DNA of 64,000 nucleotides from Paenibacillus sp. GM2 (GCF_900069005.2 NZ_LN831279.1:613530-677529), one strand, 5' to 3'; positions 37,065 through 46,302 are shown, counted from the stretch's first letter. The notes: generated by a model not told the origin, from the sequence alone. A program made the numbers and translations.

Positions 37065-37469
37065 ATGACGAATAAAAGAAGGTGGTATATAATTATTAAT
37101 TCGTTGGTTATATTGTTTGTCATGTCAGCTTGCATGAGTACTAAACCAGAAAATAAATTTAAATTATATGAAGGGAAGTCTTTGCGTATAGCTGTTATTG
37201 GAGAACCGCCACAAATAAAAGAAGAGCAAGTTAACTTCAGAGAAATTTCATTTGATGATTTAAATAAAGGGGAACTGAAAAATATTGAATATGAAGAGAC
37301 TTGGGACTGGACTCCAGGTACAATCTACGCTGTCGGTAGCTACAAATCCAATGAAGATCACTCATTAAAAAGCTGGGGACTTGCTTTATATAATAATGAG
37401 AAAACCGACGAAAACATTAAAAATCTTTACTCCAGAATTTTTACGAAAATAGAAGAACTAGATAGTTAA
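37065..37469 (+). CDS. Hypothetical lipoprotein
   Basis: This 134-residue protein has a type II signal peptide: basic start, a hydrophobic core and the lipobox MSAC (Cys23). The mature part has SLRIAVIGEPPQIKEEQVNF, which is seen in other small Bacillota lipoproteins with no known function. AAAGGAG precedes the ATG. Confidence 0.75.
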   Translation: MTNKRRWYIIINSLVILFVMSACMSTKPENKFKLYEGKSLRIAVIGEPPQIKEEQVNFREISFDDLNKGELKNIEYEETWDWTPGTIYAVGSYKSNEDHSLKSWGLALYNNEKTDENIKNLYSRIFTKIEELDS

Positions 37470-37546
37470 TGGCTTAAGTCAATGAGAGCGTGGACTTAAA
37501 AACCTTATGTAATATAACCAGAAAAGATTAACTCAAGGAGGCAGCT

Positions 37547-37705
37547 ATGATAAACAGTGGTTACACTATTGGATGGGGAACATTGGCCCTTGTTAATGCC
37601 GGATTGGCTCAGGGCAAAAATAGAAGTGGACTTAATTGGTTTCTTTTGTCGTTAATATTAGGTCCAATTGCTACTTTCTTAATTGTTATTCTAGATAAGA
37701 AATAA
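37547..37705 (+). CDS. 52-residue membrane peptide
   Basis: AAGGAGG lies five bases before the ATG. The product has a Gly-rich first segment (YTIGWGTLALVNAGLAQG), a KNRSGLNW turn and a second helix FLLSLILGPIATFLIVIL ending in DKK. The turn-LLGP-A pattern is common in small uncharacterised membrane proteins. No function can be given. Confidence 0.6.
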   Translation: MINSGYTIGWGTLALVNAGLAQGKNRSGLNWFLLSLILGPIATFLIVILDKK

Positions 37706-37825
37706 ACAATTTACTATTTGGAGGACAGTAAGAAATATACAATAACAACATGGGAACAAGATAGAATATATAACTTGCTAACTAAAGAAGATCAAGGAAA
37801 TGGACGGCTTGCCGCTCAATAAGGT

Positions 37826-37867
37826 GAAAAAATGAAAAAGCTCAAGTGGTATCACCACTTAAGCTTT
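37826..37867 (-). terminator. Minus-strand terminator of the TOMM/YjcZ operon
   Basis: A 14-bp stem (37837-37850 with 37854-37867, one mismatch) is followed on the minus strand by TTTTTCATTTTTT. It lies 105 bp past the YjcZ-like gene. Confidence 0.75.
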
Positions 37868-37904
37868 AACAGACAGATAAAAATCCGAGAACGACTACCA
37901 AGGG

Positions 37905-37930
37905 CATTACAAGGGCTGTAATGTTTTTTT
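37905..37930 (+). terminator. Plus-strand terminator after the 52-residue peptide
   Basis: CATTACA pairs with TGTAATG around five bases, then seven T residues. It faces the minus-strand terminator, so the two transcripts converge and end here. Confidence 0.75.
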
Positions 37931-37971
37931 CTTAATCAATACAGGGCTCGATTATCTGTATCCTGAAAAAA

Positions 37972-38094
37972 TTAGTAAATAAATGCGCGAGTAATAATAA
38001 CCAACAGAATGAATAATACGAGGATTGCACCTGTATTTGTGAACAGGCCGCCACAGCTACAGCTACAAGTTCCAATTCCACCCAGTTCTCCCAT
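37972..38094 (-). CDS. YjcZ-like peptide with Cys-Ser-Cys-Ser-Cys motif, last gene of the TOMM operon
   Basis: The 40-residue product has MGELGGIGTCSCSCGG, a short linker, then a helix AILVLFILLVIITRAF. The C-terminal helix matches the YjcZ family of small sporulation membrane peptides, in which a Gly/Tyr-rich tail precedes a VLFILL helix. GGGAGGA lies nine bases before the ATG. It follows the YcaO gene by 108 bp with no terminator between. Cys and Ser are the residues that TOMM enzymes cyclise, so it is a candidate substrate; an ordinary YjcZ peptide is the other reading. Confidence 0.7.
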   Translation of the reverse strand: MGELGGIGTCSCSCGGLFTNTGAILVLFILLVIITRAFIY

Positions 38095-38202
38095 TGCGAT
38101 ATTCCTCCCTTCGCCTTATCTTAAATTGTATGAAGGAAAACGCCTGGTGGATTGGACTATGGTCTAAATAATCGGTGAAAGCACTAAAAATTTTGTCTTT
38201 GT

Positions 38203-40137
38203 CTATGGAAATGGATGCGGGTAAGGGTTAAGCTCCTGCGGAGTCAGTCTGCGAGTTGTATAACCCAGCTTCATCGGAACCTCCAGCACCCTGTTTAGGC
38301 CAATGAGCCGGGTAAGATGATGTCCAAATGTCATAGGTAACATTCCTGGTATGAGTACCTTTACACAACGTAGTCCGTTGCGAAGCGTCTCACTTGATGA
38401 CTGATCAACTACAATGACATCCATCTGAAGCCTGCGGAAAACTTGAAGAATTTGTTTCAAATCCTCCGTTAGATCCTCTTGCCAAGTTAGTGGGCGGAAC
38501 TCTTCGGCAAAAGTACGGACAGGGTTCCCCTCATCTAATAAGAAGTGCAGCCGTTCCTCTGCTTGTGGCAAGCTATAGAGCAAGGAGTGATCTGCCATAT
38601 GCTCTACAAGGAACGAATCATCAAACATAGCTTCGGCTTCAGACCTTCGTTCCTTCAATCGCTTTTCGGCCGTCGGGATCATGCCCGCCAGCTCATGGAT
38701 GGCACTCTTGGCTGCCCGAATCGGATCGAGATGAGCTCCGGCAGCACAGAGAAGGTTCACGCCGTCTTTCGATCCTCCTTTTGCCAGTGCCCAGATGCTA
38801 GGAATTCCGTTTTCCATCGTGGTATTGTATATGCTTACTTCATAACCCGTAACCGCTTTTAAGCGCTGGATCATCAGGATCAGCTCCGAATCTCCTGATG
38901 AAATATAGTCAAGCTGCGGAACCTGCAGCCCTGCATACCAGGTCAACAGAAAGGAATCCCGCTCAACCACCTCCAAGATCCCGTACAAGATGGCCTCCTC
39001 CAAGCTTCCTCCTACTGCGCACCCGTTGGAGGTTTCATATACAAAGCCCTCTCCATCATTGAGACTGTAATAAGCCAACAGCTTAGGAATCAAAATCGGA
39101 CGTTCCTGTTGAAACGAATATCCCCAGACCCATTCCATTGGAGATTCAGGATCATACGGGTTGAAGGGGAAATCCGAATGCTCGTATTGCTCTTCGGCAT
39201 GAAGTCCTACCGTAGACGGGTCCAGGGCGGCAGCCTTAAGGTGGGAGTAAGTATCGCGCACGACCGTTTGTTTGCCGCGTGGAGTCACACCGCAAAAACG
39301 TTCCAGCCCTTCTAATATCCCCGCGAGTTCGCTATCCGCATATGAGTGCGAATGTCCCCCTGTGACCTCATCGTAATAACCTAAAGGAAGGTTTACACCG
39401 ACACTGGCAAAAATAGAGTCGAGTCCCCACTTCTTATCATTAAAAATTCCGGTACGACGGTCCCAATAATCTCTGAGCAGAACCTTCTTCAAATCACTCG
39501 TCTTGCGGCAGCGGTAGCTATTGCTCTGTTTTAGGCTTTCCTGTAGCGAGAGCTCCGCTAATTCTGCGGAATCATCCGGCAGTTGTCCGCAAACCGCGCA
39601 ACTCCCAAGCGGCATGACATAATGAATTGTGCTGCTCAAATGATTCAGGTTAATCAAATAGAGATGTTCTTCCGTATTGGCTTTATCCCCCTGCAGCACC
39701 TTATCCGTTTCTGCTGCGATAATGTGCGCCATATAACTGGCTCCCGCGTCAGATATTTCCGCTGTATGAGGAGGAATATAATCATCAGATACGAGCCTCA
39801 TCAGCAAATCCTGAACTTCAGTACGATTGCTTCCCGCCAAAGAGAGCCGTGCTTCTGCGCATTTGAAGCATCCGGGTGTTCCCGGAACTATGAGCGGCCC
39901 TATGATTCCTTCTCCCAGGGATACATAGGCACATAACCAGGGAATACCACGTATTCGCAGTATCTGTTCAGCTTCATAAAAATAAGAGGAGCTTTCCTCA
40001 TCCTTCAGCACCAATACCAGGTCTACAGCGGGGATATCTTCACTAAGGTCTTTTCTTCGCACAGGAGAGAGCCTGGACAGACGCTTGTACACGGCATCGG
40101 CAAGTATTCCCTCCCCGATAATAGCGATTGTATTCAA
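38203..40137 (-). CDS. TOMM cyclodehydratase: E1-like domain fused to YcaO
   Basis: From the TTG at 40137 this is a 644-residue fusion. The N-terminal third is E1/ThiF-like (IAIIGEGILADAV) with two Cys pairs, CFKC and CAVC, suited to a zinc site and to leader-peptide binding. The rest is a YcaO domain with ATP-site acidic motifs (DSELAGILEGLERF, EAILYGILEVVERDSF) and the PYPHPFP tail typical of azoline-forming YcaO proteins. It turns Cys/Ser/Thr into thiazolines and oxazolines using ATP. The TTG overlaps the upstream stop as TTGA, with GGAGG ahead; a longer in-frame start would overlap by 61 bp. Confidence 0.85.
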   Translation of the reverse strand: MNTIAIIGEGILADAVYKRLSRLSPVRRKDLSEDIPAVDLVLVLKDEESSSYFYEAEQILRIRGIPWLCAYVSLGEGIIGPLIVPGTPGCFKCAEARLSLAGSNRTEVQDLLMRLVSDDYIPPHTAEISDAGASYMAHIIAAETDKVLQGDKANTEEHLYLINLNHLSSTIHYVMPLGSCAVCGQLPDDSAELAELSLQESLKQSNSYRCRKTSDLKKVLLRDYWDRRTGIFNDKKWGLDSIFASVGVNLPLGYYDEVTGGHSHSYADSELAGILEGLERFCGVTPRGKQTVVRDTYSHLKAAALDPSTVGLHAEEQYEHSDFPFNPYDPESPMEWVWGYSFQQERPILIPKLLAYYSLNDGEGFVYETSNGCAVGGSLEEAILYGILEVVERDSFLLTWYAGLQVPQLDYISSGDSELILMIQRLKAVTGYEVSIYNTTMENGIPSIWALAKGGSKDGVNLLCAAGAHLDPIRAAKSAIHELAGMIPTAEKRLKERRSEAEAMFDDSFLVEHMADHSLLYSLPQAEERLHFLLDEGNPVRTFAEEFRPLTWQEDLTEDLKQILQVFRRLQMDVIVVDQSSSETLRNGLRCVKVLIPGMLPMTFGHHLTRLIGLNRVLEVPMKLGYTTRRLTPQELNPYPHPFP

Positions 40138-41672
40138 AGGGATTCCTCCTCTCCAAGAATTACTCCATAGGCTACAAACGGCCCGTTTCCCCATAAAGAG
40201 TCGCTATTCAATTCGTATACCTCAAGCTGCTGATCGCACTGCTTCAGAGTTTCAATGGCTGAAAATATCAAATCGCTGTAGCTGAGAGGTTCGCCATCAG
40301 GAACTGCTATGTTTTGCACTTCACGATCCTTACAAAGCGTAGGAGAAGCCGCAGTTCGCCCGGTTTTGGTTAGTGCTTTCTGCAGGGATTGGCGAAGGGC
40401 AAGCGTAAAGCTAAGATCTACGCTGCCGTACCACGTGGAATCGGAATAGACCCATACTGTTGGAAAACCGAGCAACGGCTCACCTACTGCAAGCAGTGTT
40501 TCTCCCTCTAAGGTAGCTAAAGCTTGTAGGTAATACTGGCAACGGGCGTCTTCAATTTGCGGACATGCTATACGCTGAACAACAGTCGGCTTATCGGACA
40601 AACTCCGCTTGCCTAACTCTTTAGTTAAACAAGCGCTGACTCCCCGTCCAACGGCCTCAGCTATATCGCAACCTGCTCCGATGCGGATTCCTTCCTGCTG
40701 ATGTGGAGATAGACCAGCAAACAGCAGGGGAATGATGCGGGCCGCATAGGCTTCTAGGCCGGCCAATCCTGACTCTCGTCTGGCCTCTATATGCGTTAGT
40801 CCGCTTCGGATAATGGCTGGTAATAGTAGGGCCGGTTCTTTTGACAAAGGGTCTGCAGGCTGAACAAGGCATTGTGCCAGCGGCAGCTGGATTAGGTCTG
40901 CTTCTTCCCAAACATGAAAAATACCTGTTACCGTCGAGGTCAGTTGGTTGAAGGCAGTAAACCATACCTCCGGGCTTACCTGCTGATGATTTATGCTTAG
41001 GTGAAGTTCTATATTTTCCACTGAATGGGCAGCATCATATTCAGATACTAAAGGATGGGGCAGAAAAGAATGCCAGCTTCCGGTTAACATTATGGGGTCA
41101 AGTTGAAAGCATTGATTTCTGTGCTCCCATTCAGGCTTTACCGGAAACTCTTTATACCATTGGACAATAAGACTCGATAGAACGCCTGCGGCAGCGGTGG
41201 ATAAGACCTCCTGCGTTTGTTTTTCGGGAAAGACGGATGCATGAATTCTTAGCCAGGCTGACTCCCAGTGTCCGGCCCCGTCAGAATGCAGCAGCGGCCC
41301 TGCCATTCCTACGCCTCTTATTGCGATGGCGGGGAGCATCGGTTTCCTTTCCGCTATACAAGCATGCTGTACACTCCGAAGCTCCTCCAATTCGCCATGC
41401 TCTGCAACATACAACACAAATCGAAAAGGACGAACGATCGCCCTCCAATCCGGCTCCTGATCCCCTTCTGCAGCAATCGTATTTAACGCGATTTCGCTCT
41501 CACTGCCTTGGGTTTGTTCGTGAAGTTCCTTGAGTTTTTCCAGGTCTGTGTTTTCCTTGTTTGTTACATAAACCGTGAGCTTGCGCGAATCGGATTCATT
41601 CCATAATTCAGCAAGCGAAAGCAAGATTTGGCCGGAACCGATCGCAAGCGCACCTTCCTCCTGAAGAGACAT
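40134..41672 (-). CDS. ThiF-like thiazole-peptide maturation protein
   Basis: This 512-residue protein fits the family called putative thiazole-containing bacteriocin maturation protein, which accompanies YcaO genes in Bacillus heterocycloanthracin-type clusters. Key catalytic motifs of true E1 enzymes are not visible; LYVAEHGELEEL and GSWHSFLPHPLVSEYD mark the family-like regions as I read them. I start at 41672 because AAGGAG lies nine bases upstream. It is translationally coupled to the YcaO gene. No dehydrogenase, transporter or protease of the pathway is in the window. Confidence 0.7.
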   Translation of the reverse strand: MSLQEEGALAIGSGQILLSLAELWNESDSRKLTVYVTNKENTDLEKLKELHEQTQGSESEIALNTIAAEGDQEPDWRAIVRPFRFVLYVAEHGELEELRSVQHACIAERKPMLPAIAIRGVGMAGPLLHSDGAGHWESAWLRIHASVFPEKQTQEVLSTAAAGVLSSLIVQWYKEFPVKPEWEHRNQCFQLDPIMLTGSWHSFLPHPLVSEYDAAHSVENIELHLSINHQQVSPEVWFTAFNQLTSTVTGIFHVWEEADLIQLPLAQCLVQPADPLSKEPALLLPAIIRSGLTHIEARRESGLAGLEAYAARIIPLLFAGLSPHQQEGIRIGAGCDIAEAVGRGVSACLTKELGKRSLSDKPTVVQRIACPQIEDARCQYYLQALATLEGETLLAVGEPLLGFPTVWVYSDSTWYGSVDLSFTLALRQSLQKALTKTGRTAASPTLCKDREVQNIAVPDGEPLSYSDLIFSAIETLKQCDQQLEVYELNSDSLWGNGPFVAYGVILGEEESL

Positions 41673-42027
41673 CCTGCACATCTCCTTCCCCAACTTTGTA
41701 AAGCATCAACTTATTCAAGCAGGTCAAACCCTAGTTCTAACGAACGACAAAATTCATTTTAAAGATATGTGGTCTGCTGTTTTTCTATGACTTCCTGATC
41801 GGATAGCGGAAGGCTCAGTGGGAGGGGCCTGACAACCTTGATCGTTACAACAATAGATCGCTGCTTGGAATTTCGACATTAGGGACACAAAACTTACGTA
41901 GTGCTAACATAAAAAATCAATGATACAATTTCTATAACTTGGTATTCAAGCGGCTGTACTGGACCGGATCAAGGAAGTTTTGAAATGGCGCAGTGCTTAA
42001 TAAATTCATTATAAAGGAGCAAATACG
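41673..42027. other. Non-coding gap between the TOMM operon and the isochorismatase-like gene
   Basis: Divergent promoters must lie here, but none stands out. I looked for a small Cys-rich precursor on both strands and saw none. Confidence 0.45.
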
Positions 42028-42516
42028 ATGAAAATTGGATTTCTAGTCATTGATATGCAAACTATTCATTTGCAGGGGATTGACAAACAAGTCATAGATA
42101 AAGCATGTGAATATATCAATTATGTATCCGACATGTTTCGTTCAAAAGATCAAGTTGTCATTCATATTCAAGATATTGAAGGAATAACAGAGTCAAGTAG
42201 GGAGGCATTTAGCATAATTCCGGAAATTCATGTCATGGAAACAGATTTGATTTTAACTAAGGAATATACGAATGGATTTTGGAAGACAGAGCTGGAACAG
42301 ATGCTAAAAGAACAAGGCGTTGATTTTTTAATCATTTCAGGGAATGCTGCGGAGTATTGTGTCTTGTCTACTTATAACGGAGCTATTGAAAGAGGGTTTA
42401 GCACGGTGATCCTGCAAAATGGAATCTTAAGTACCCATAATGATGTTATAACCTCGACGTACAGAGATAGAAATATTATCTCATATCCAGCAATCAAATA
42501 TTTGCTGAATAAGTGA
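42028..42516 (+). CDS. Cysteine hydrolase of the isochorismatase family
   Basis: This 162-residue protein has the family triad Asp9 (FLVIDMQ), Lys78 (ILTKEY) and Cys111 (NAAEYCVLST). Such enzymes hydrolyse amides or isochorismate; the substrate here is unknown. AAAGGAG precedes the ATG. Confidence 0.85.
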   Translation: MKIGFLVIDMQTIHLQGIDKQVIDKACEYINYVSDMFRSKDQVVIHIQDIEGITESSREAFSIIPEIHVMETDLILTKEYTNGFWKTELEQMLKEQGVDFLIISGNAAEYCVLSTYNGAIERGFSTVILQNGILSTHNDVITSTYRDRNIISYPAIKYLLNK

Positions 42517-42577
42517 GATATGAACTATCTCCCCTAGAATATAGGATGTAGAATAATGGAATATGGTTTAGAGACGC

Positions 42578-42614
42578 GAGCCGGCCTGTGATAACTGCTA
42601 TCATAAGCCGGCTC
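42578..42614 (+). terminator. Strong hairpin after the isochorismatase-like gene
   Basis: GAGCCGGC (42578-42585) pairs with GCCGGCTC (42607-42614), with TGATA and TATCA pairing inside. No T-run follows, only GTATTATAAAT, so termination is plausible but not certain. Confidence 0.5.
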
Positions 42615-42695
42615 GTATTATAAATACGGGAACGATGATGTTAGGTGACATAAATAATCAAAACGGAAGCATTTCTTGATACGGGGGAGGTTGCT

Positions 42696-44231
42696 ATGAA
42701 ATCCAGGAAATCATTTATAAAAGTATTAATCACTATCATTGCTTTATGTTTGATGGTTGCAGCCGGGGGAATGATTTATTTAAATTACACGATCAAAAAA
42801 TTCAACGAACTGCCCTACATCAAAAGTATCCCGATCAGCAGCCTGAGCGAAAGGGATAACCATCTCAAATCGACTATTCGTGTTGATCCGTCAGTAATAT
42901 TACATGAAATTAGCCCCTTTATCTATGGAAGCAGCTGGGCGAATTGGATAGATGTTTTGCCGCCAAAAGCTGAAATAAAAATGCTTAATACATCGATTGT
43001 TAGATTCGGAGGCAATGATTTCAGCAGATTCGATCCAGTCACAGAGACTTTTTATAAGCAGGAAGGCAAACAACAGCTAAAGCATCCTATCGGGGAAGCC
43101 GCTGCCTGGTTTTCAAGCAATGGATCTCAGGTGATCCTGCAAATCAATATGTTGGGGATTGCGATAGACCCTGTTACCAAAGAACAGCTTTCGATTTCTT
43201 TCCCACAGGATGCGACCGGGTTTATAGAAAACATAAAGCGAGAACATGGAGTGGATATCAAATATGTAAACCTGGATAATGAACCGTTTATCTGGTCGGA
43301 CACTCACCGGGATTTGCATCCGGCTCCTACTTCTTATGCTGAATATAGCAATAAATTTATCGCTTATGCAAAAGCGCTAAAAGAATATGACAAAGATATA
43401 ATGATCATGGGGCCGGAAAATTGCAATCCTTACTTTTACTATAGAAGCAATTCAAGCGAGGATAAAGAAAACGGAGTATGGATAGAGTATTTCCTAAAAA
43501 TATGTCGCGATTACGAGAAGAATAATAATGTCAGGCTGCTGGATATTCTGTCTGTACACAGGTATCCGATTTTTCGAAAAGCGAATGGCACAGAAGTGAT
43601 TGCCTCCGACCAGCAAATCCTAAACTCTGCAAAGGACTGGTGGGATGAAACCTATAAAGACCCCATTGATCCTTATTACGGGAGCGGCATTATTCCAAAA
43701 CTGAGAAGGATGATCGATGAAAATTATCCAAATACGAAATTGGCGATTACAGAGTATAATCTGGATTATGATTCAAACATCAAATACGACCCCGTTATCA
43801 GAGCGGTTTGGCTTGCTGATACTTTAGGCATATTTGCACAAACTGGCGTTGATTATGCAAATTATTGGAACTTGCAGGAGAGTGGCGAACAAGGGCTGAT
43901 TTCAAACGGTCAACTAACGATCAACAAGGAGACATACGGCGAAAAAAGACCGTCGTTCTACAGCTTTTATTTAATGTCAAACTTTTTGAGAGGTTCATTG
44001 ATAAAAGCAGAAAGCAATAACGAAAATATCAAAGTGTACAGCGCATTGGATCAGGGGAAGGTAAACATTATTGTTATAAATTCTGATGCTCAGAACGACT
44101 ATCAGTCCAACATATTGGCTAATGGTCTTCTTGTGGATGGCAAGAGCTATCTTTTTAAGAGCAGGTCTATCACGGTGTTTGAAGTTAAAAACGAGCAGGT
44201 GAATATATATAGCTGTGAATTTTCAGATTAA
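42696..44231 (+). CDS. Membrane-anchored GH44-like glycoside hydrolase
   Basis: This 511-residue protein has an N-terminal membrane anchor (about 9-30) and a TIM barrel typical of GH44 and related clan GH-A enzymes. Likely acid/base Glu196 is in VNLDNEP and nucleophile Glu353 in LAITEYNLD. WLADTLGIFAQTGVDYANYW and a C-terminal beta domain (about 430-511) follow. GH44 members cleave beta-glucans or xyloglucan outside the cell. The anchor lacks a cleavage site, so it probably stays on the surface. GGGGGAGG precedes the ATG. Confidence 0.75.
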   Translation: MKSRKSFIKVLITIIALCLMVAAGGMIYLNYTIKKFNELPYIKSIPISSLSERDNHLKSTIRVDPSVILHEISPFIYGSSWANWIDVLPPKAEIKMLNTSIVRFGGNDFSRFDPVTETFYKQEGKQQLKHPIGEAAAWFSSNGSQVILQINMLGIAIDPVTKEQLSISFPQDATGFIENIKREHGVDIKYVNLDNEPFIWSDTHRDLHPAPTSYAEYSNKFIAYAKALKEYDKDIMIMGPENCNPYFYYRSNSSEDKENGVWIEYFLKICRDYEKNNNVRLLDILSVHRYPIFRKANGTEVIASDQQILNSAKDWWDETYKDPIDPYYGSGIIPKLRRMIDENYPNTKLAITEYNLDYDSNIKYDPVIRAVWLADTLGIFAQTGVDYANYWNLQESGEQGLISNGQLTINKETYGEKRPSFYSFYLMSNFLRGSLIKAESNNENIKVYSALDQGKVNIIVINSDAQNDYQSNILANGLLVDGKSYLFKSRSITVFEVKNEQVNIYSCEFSD

Positions 44232-44337
44232 CAAGAAGCAAAAGAGGATGTAATCAATACTCCATCTGTGATGAGGCCATTTGAGGCATGCGAAGAGGAA
44301 GTACACCATTGATCAATAAAAGGGAGGCAAGATTGGA

Positions 44338-44799
44338 TTGTTTCATTTTATTAGTATAATCATACCTATGGCTATATTATTGCCTAATCTGTTTTTTTTC
44401 GTGATACCGCCTAGAGATTTACCTGATAATATGGAGGATAAAGAAAGTTTGCTTTTCAAGATGGCTGAAGGTATTGGAAGGCTTGGAGTATTCATATCGC
44501 CTATCCTTTCACCGATACAGCATGAAGAATACTACGAAGTTCTATCGCTAATTGGAATGTTCATCTTTCTGGTGCTATATTATATTGGATGGATACGGTA
44601 CTTTAGGCTGGGCAGGGATTACAAGCAATTGTTCTCACCAATGATTGGAATTCCGGTACCTCTAGCGATTAGCCCGGTCTTATATTTTATTTGCGCGTCA
44701 GTCGTATTGCATTCTCCTTTATTATTGCTCAGTAGTTTGTTATTAGCGATCGGACATATCCCAATTAGCCTGAAGACTTACCAGCGAGTTAAAAAATAA
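44338..44799 (+). CDS. Hypothetical membrane protein with four helices
   Basis: This 153-residue protein has hydrophobic segments near 2-22, 70-88, 105-122 and 124-142. The start is TTG with AAAGGGAGG upstream. No family recognised. Confidence 0.6.
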   Translation: MFHFISIIIPMAILLPNLFFFVIPPRDLPDNMEDKESLLFKMAEGIGRLGVFISPILSPIQHEEYYEVLSLIGMFIFLVLYYIGWIRYFRLGRDYKQLFSPMIGIPVPLAISPVLYFICASVVLHSPLLLLSSLLLAIGHIPISLKTYQRVKK

Positions 44800-44824
44800 A
44801 GAAATAAGTTAGGGGATTGATCTT

Positions 44825-45244
44825 ATTATTATTAGAGGAGCAAGTAAAACAGACTACCCTCAGCTAAGACAAATATATCTTGAATCACGGCGTCAGAGCT
44901 TTCACTGGGCGAAGGCTGATGAGATGACTTTAAATGATTTTGATCAGGATACGATTGAAGAATACGTATTATTGGCTGAGGAAAATTCACAGATTCTTGG
45001 ATTCGCATCCTTGTATCTACCTGATCGTTTTATTCATAATTTATTTGTACATCCCGACTTTATCGGCAAAGGGGTTGGCACTCAGTTAGTTAAGAATGCC
45101 ATAGAAAAAATGGGTAAGCCAGTAAGGCTAAAGTGTGTATCTGAAAATCATAGAGCATTAATGTTCTATGAGAAAAGCGGATGGAAAAAGGTCGTTGAAG
45201 AAGGAAACCCCGGGGAGGAGTATTGGGTTCTAGTATATGAATGA
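44825..45244 (+). CDS. GNAT acetyltransferase with no ATG at the expected start
   Basis: The protein sequence reads IIIRGASKTDYPQLRQIYLESRR, a normal GNAT beginning, through FVHPDFIGKGVGTQLVKNA (acetyl-CoA loop) and MFYEKSGWKKV. In frame, the expected first codon is ATT (44825), nine bases after AGGGG; the first ATG is at 44924 and would cut off the first strand and helix. Either AUU is used for initiation, the start codon has mutated, or only the short form is made. The end overlaps an in-frame start upstream of the DUF4180 gene. Confidence 0.65.
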   Translation: MIIRGASKTDYPQLRQIYLESRRQSFHWAKADEMTLNDFDQDTIEEYVLLAEENSQILGFASLYLPDRFIHNLFVHPDFIGKGVGTQLVKNAIEKMGKPVRLKCVSENHRALMFYEKSGWKKVVEEGNPGEEYWVLVYE

Positions 45245-45311
45245 CAAAATGCTCCTTGAAGAGAGCTTTAGAAGTCGTGATTTTATGGAAACTAGAGTGA
45301 GGGAAATTGAT

Positions 45312-45677
45312 ATGAATATTAGAACAGTCAACGAAAACGGAATTGAAATTGCCATTATCGAAAGTAGTGATATGTTGATTTATGATACGCAATCAGCTTT
45401 GGATCTGATAGCCACCATTAATTATCAAACAGGAGCAGCCCGGTTTATTCTGAGCAAATCAGCGCTGGATGAGAAATTTTTCGACTTGAAAACAGGCCTT
45501 GCAGGAGAGGTTCTGCAGAAATTTATCAATTATCAGGCTAAAGCTGCCATCATAGGTGATTTCACCATCTATCCAAGTAAAAGTCTTAGGGATTTCATAT
45601 ATGAGAGTAATCATGGAAAGAACATTTTCTTCTTACCTGATGAACAGCAGGCCATTGATAGACTAAGCCAGATATAG
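45312..45677 (+). CDS. DUF4180 domain protein
   Basis: This 121-residue protein matches DUF4180 from its first residues (MNIRTVNENGIEIAIIES) through FILSKSALDEKFFDLKTGLAG and a C-terminal NIFFLPDEQQAIDRL. Function unknown. I start at 45312, eight bases after GAGGGA; an in-frame ATG at 45237 lies before the previous stop. Confidence 0.8.
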   Translation: MNIRTVNENGIEIAIIESSDMLIYDTQSALDLIATINYQTGAARFILSKSALDEKFFDLKTGLAGEVLQKFINYQAKAAIIGDFTIYPSKSLRDFIYESNHGKNIFFLPDEQQAIDRLSQI

Positions 45678-45691
45678 GTTATGTAATCATG

Positions 45692-45760
45692 ACAGAAGCT
45701 CGGACAACAAACGACTCAGCCTAAGATGAGAGCAATCAAAAGGCTGGGTCATTTTTTGTG
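45692..45760 (+). repeat. Dispersed CCCAGCC hairpin, copy 3
   Basis: GACTCAGCC (45713) pairs with GGCTGGGTC (ending 45750), then ATTTTTTG. CAACAAAC and GAAGCTCGG lead in. It is 35 bp after the DUF4180 gene and looks able to terminate. Confidence 0.8.
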
Positions 45761-45957
45761 AAAATTCAAATATTTCCGGAGAGCTTAGAGTGCTGAATGA
45801 GAGACAGAATCTTCGATGAACATGGAAGAAAGAACAAGGGGATAGAGCTTCAACTTTGAACGGGGGAAATGAAAGCAAGATGGGAAGAGGTGCTGGGGAA
45901 ATTGAGGCATATTTAGCTTTCAGGCCCCTGATTATTATAAGAAATAATTTTTGCGCC

Positions 45958-46302
45958 TTATTTTCTTAACTTACCGGGTAATGGTATATGCTTTATGGAC
46001 TCAATGGGATGATACAGCAGCATCCATGGACCTGAGAAGCGCATGACTTTCTTAATTCGGTGACGATAATCCGGCTTATAGCAATGGATTGGGCACTTTG
46101 CGCAAGCGGTCTTATTTTCACCAAATTGGCAGAGGGACAGCCTTTTCATAGCATAATGATTTAAGTCCTGGCATTCCTCGCATAACTCTTCATAATGATG
46201 TTTTTTCATACAATATAGACGAATCATTTTCGAAACAATTTCTTTCTCTTTCTGAATTTTGGGACCCGTATTCAGTTGTCGTTGTTTTGCTTCTGTAATC
46301 AT
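45958..46302 (-). CDS. Nitrous oxide-stimulated promoter family protein (YgbA-like)
   Basis: This 114-residue protein has the YgbA_NO pattern: MIRLYCMKKHH, LCEECQDLNHYAMKRLSLC, then CAKCPIHCYKP, and RIKKVMRFSGPWMLLYHP. The seven or more Cys residues suggest a metal or Fe-S site; the family is linked to nitrosative stress in other bacteria. The start at 46302 has AAGAGGT eight bases upstream. Confidence 0.82.
   Translation of the reverse strand: MITEAKQRQLNTGPKIQKEKEIVSKMIRLYCMKKHHYEELCEECQDLNHYAMKRLSLCQFGENKTACAKCPIHCYKPDYRHRIKKVMRFSGPWMLLYHPIESIKHIPLPGKLRK

Noticed and set aside
42578..42614. MITE-like element after the isochorismatase gene
   Set aside because: It is a single short hairpin with no target duplication or second copy in the window.
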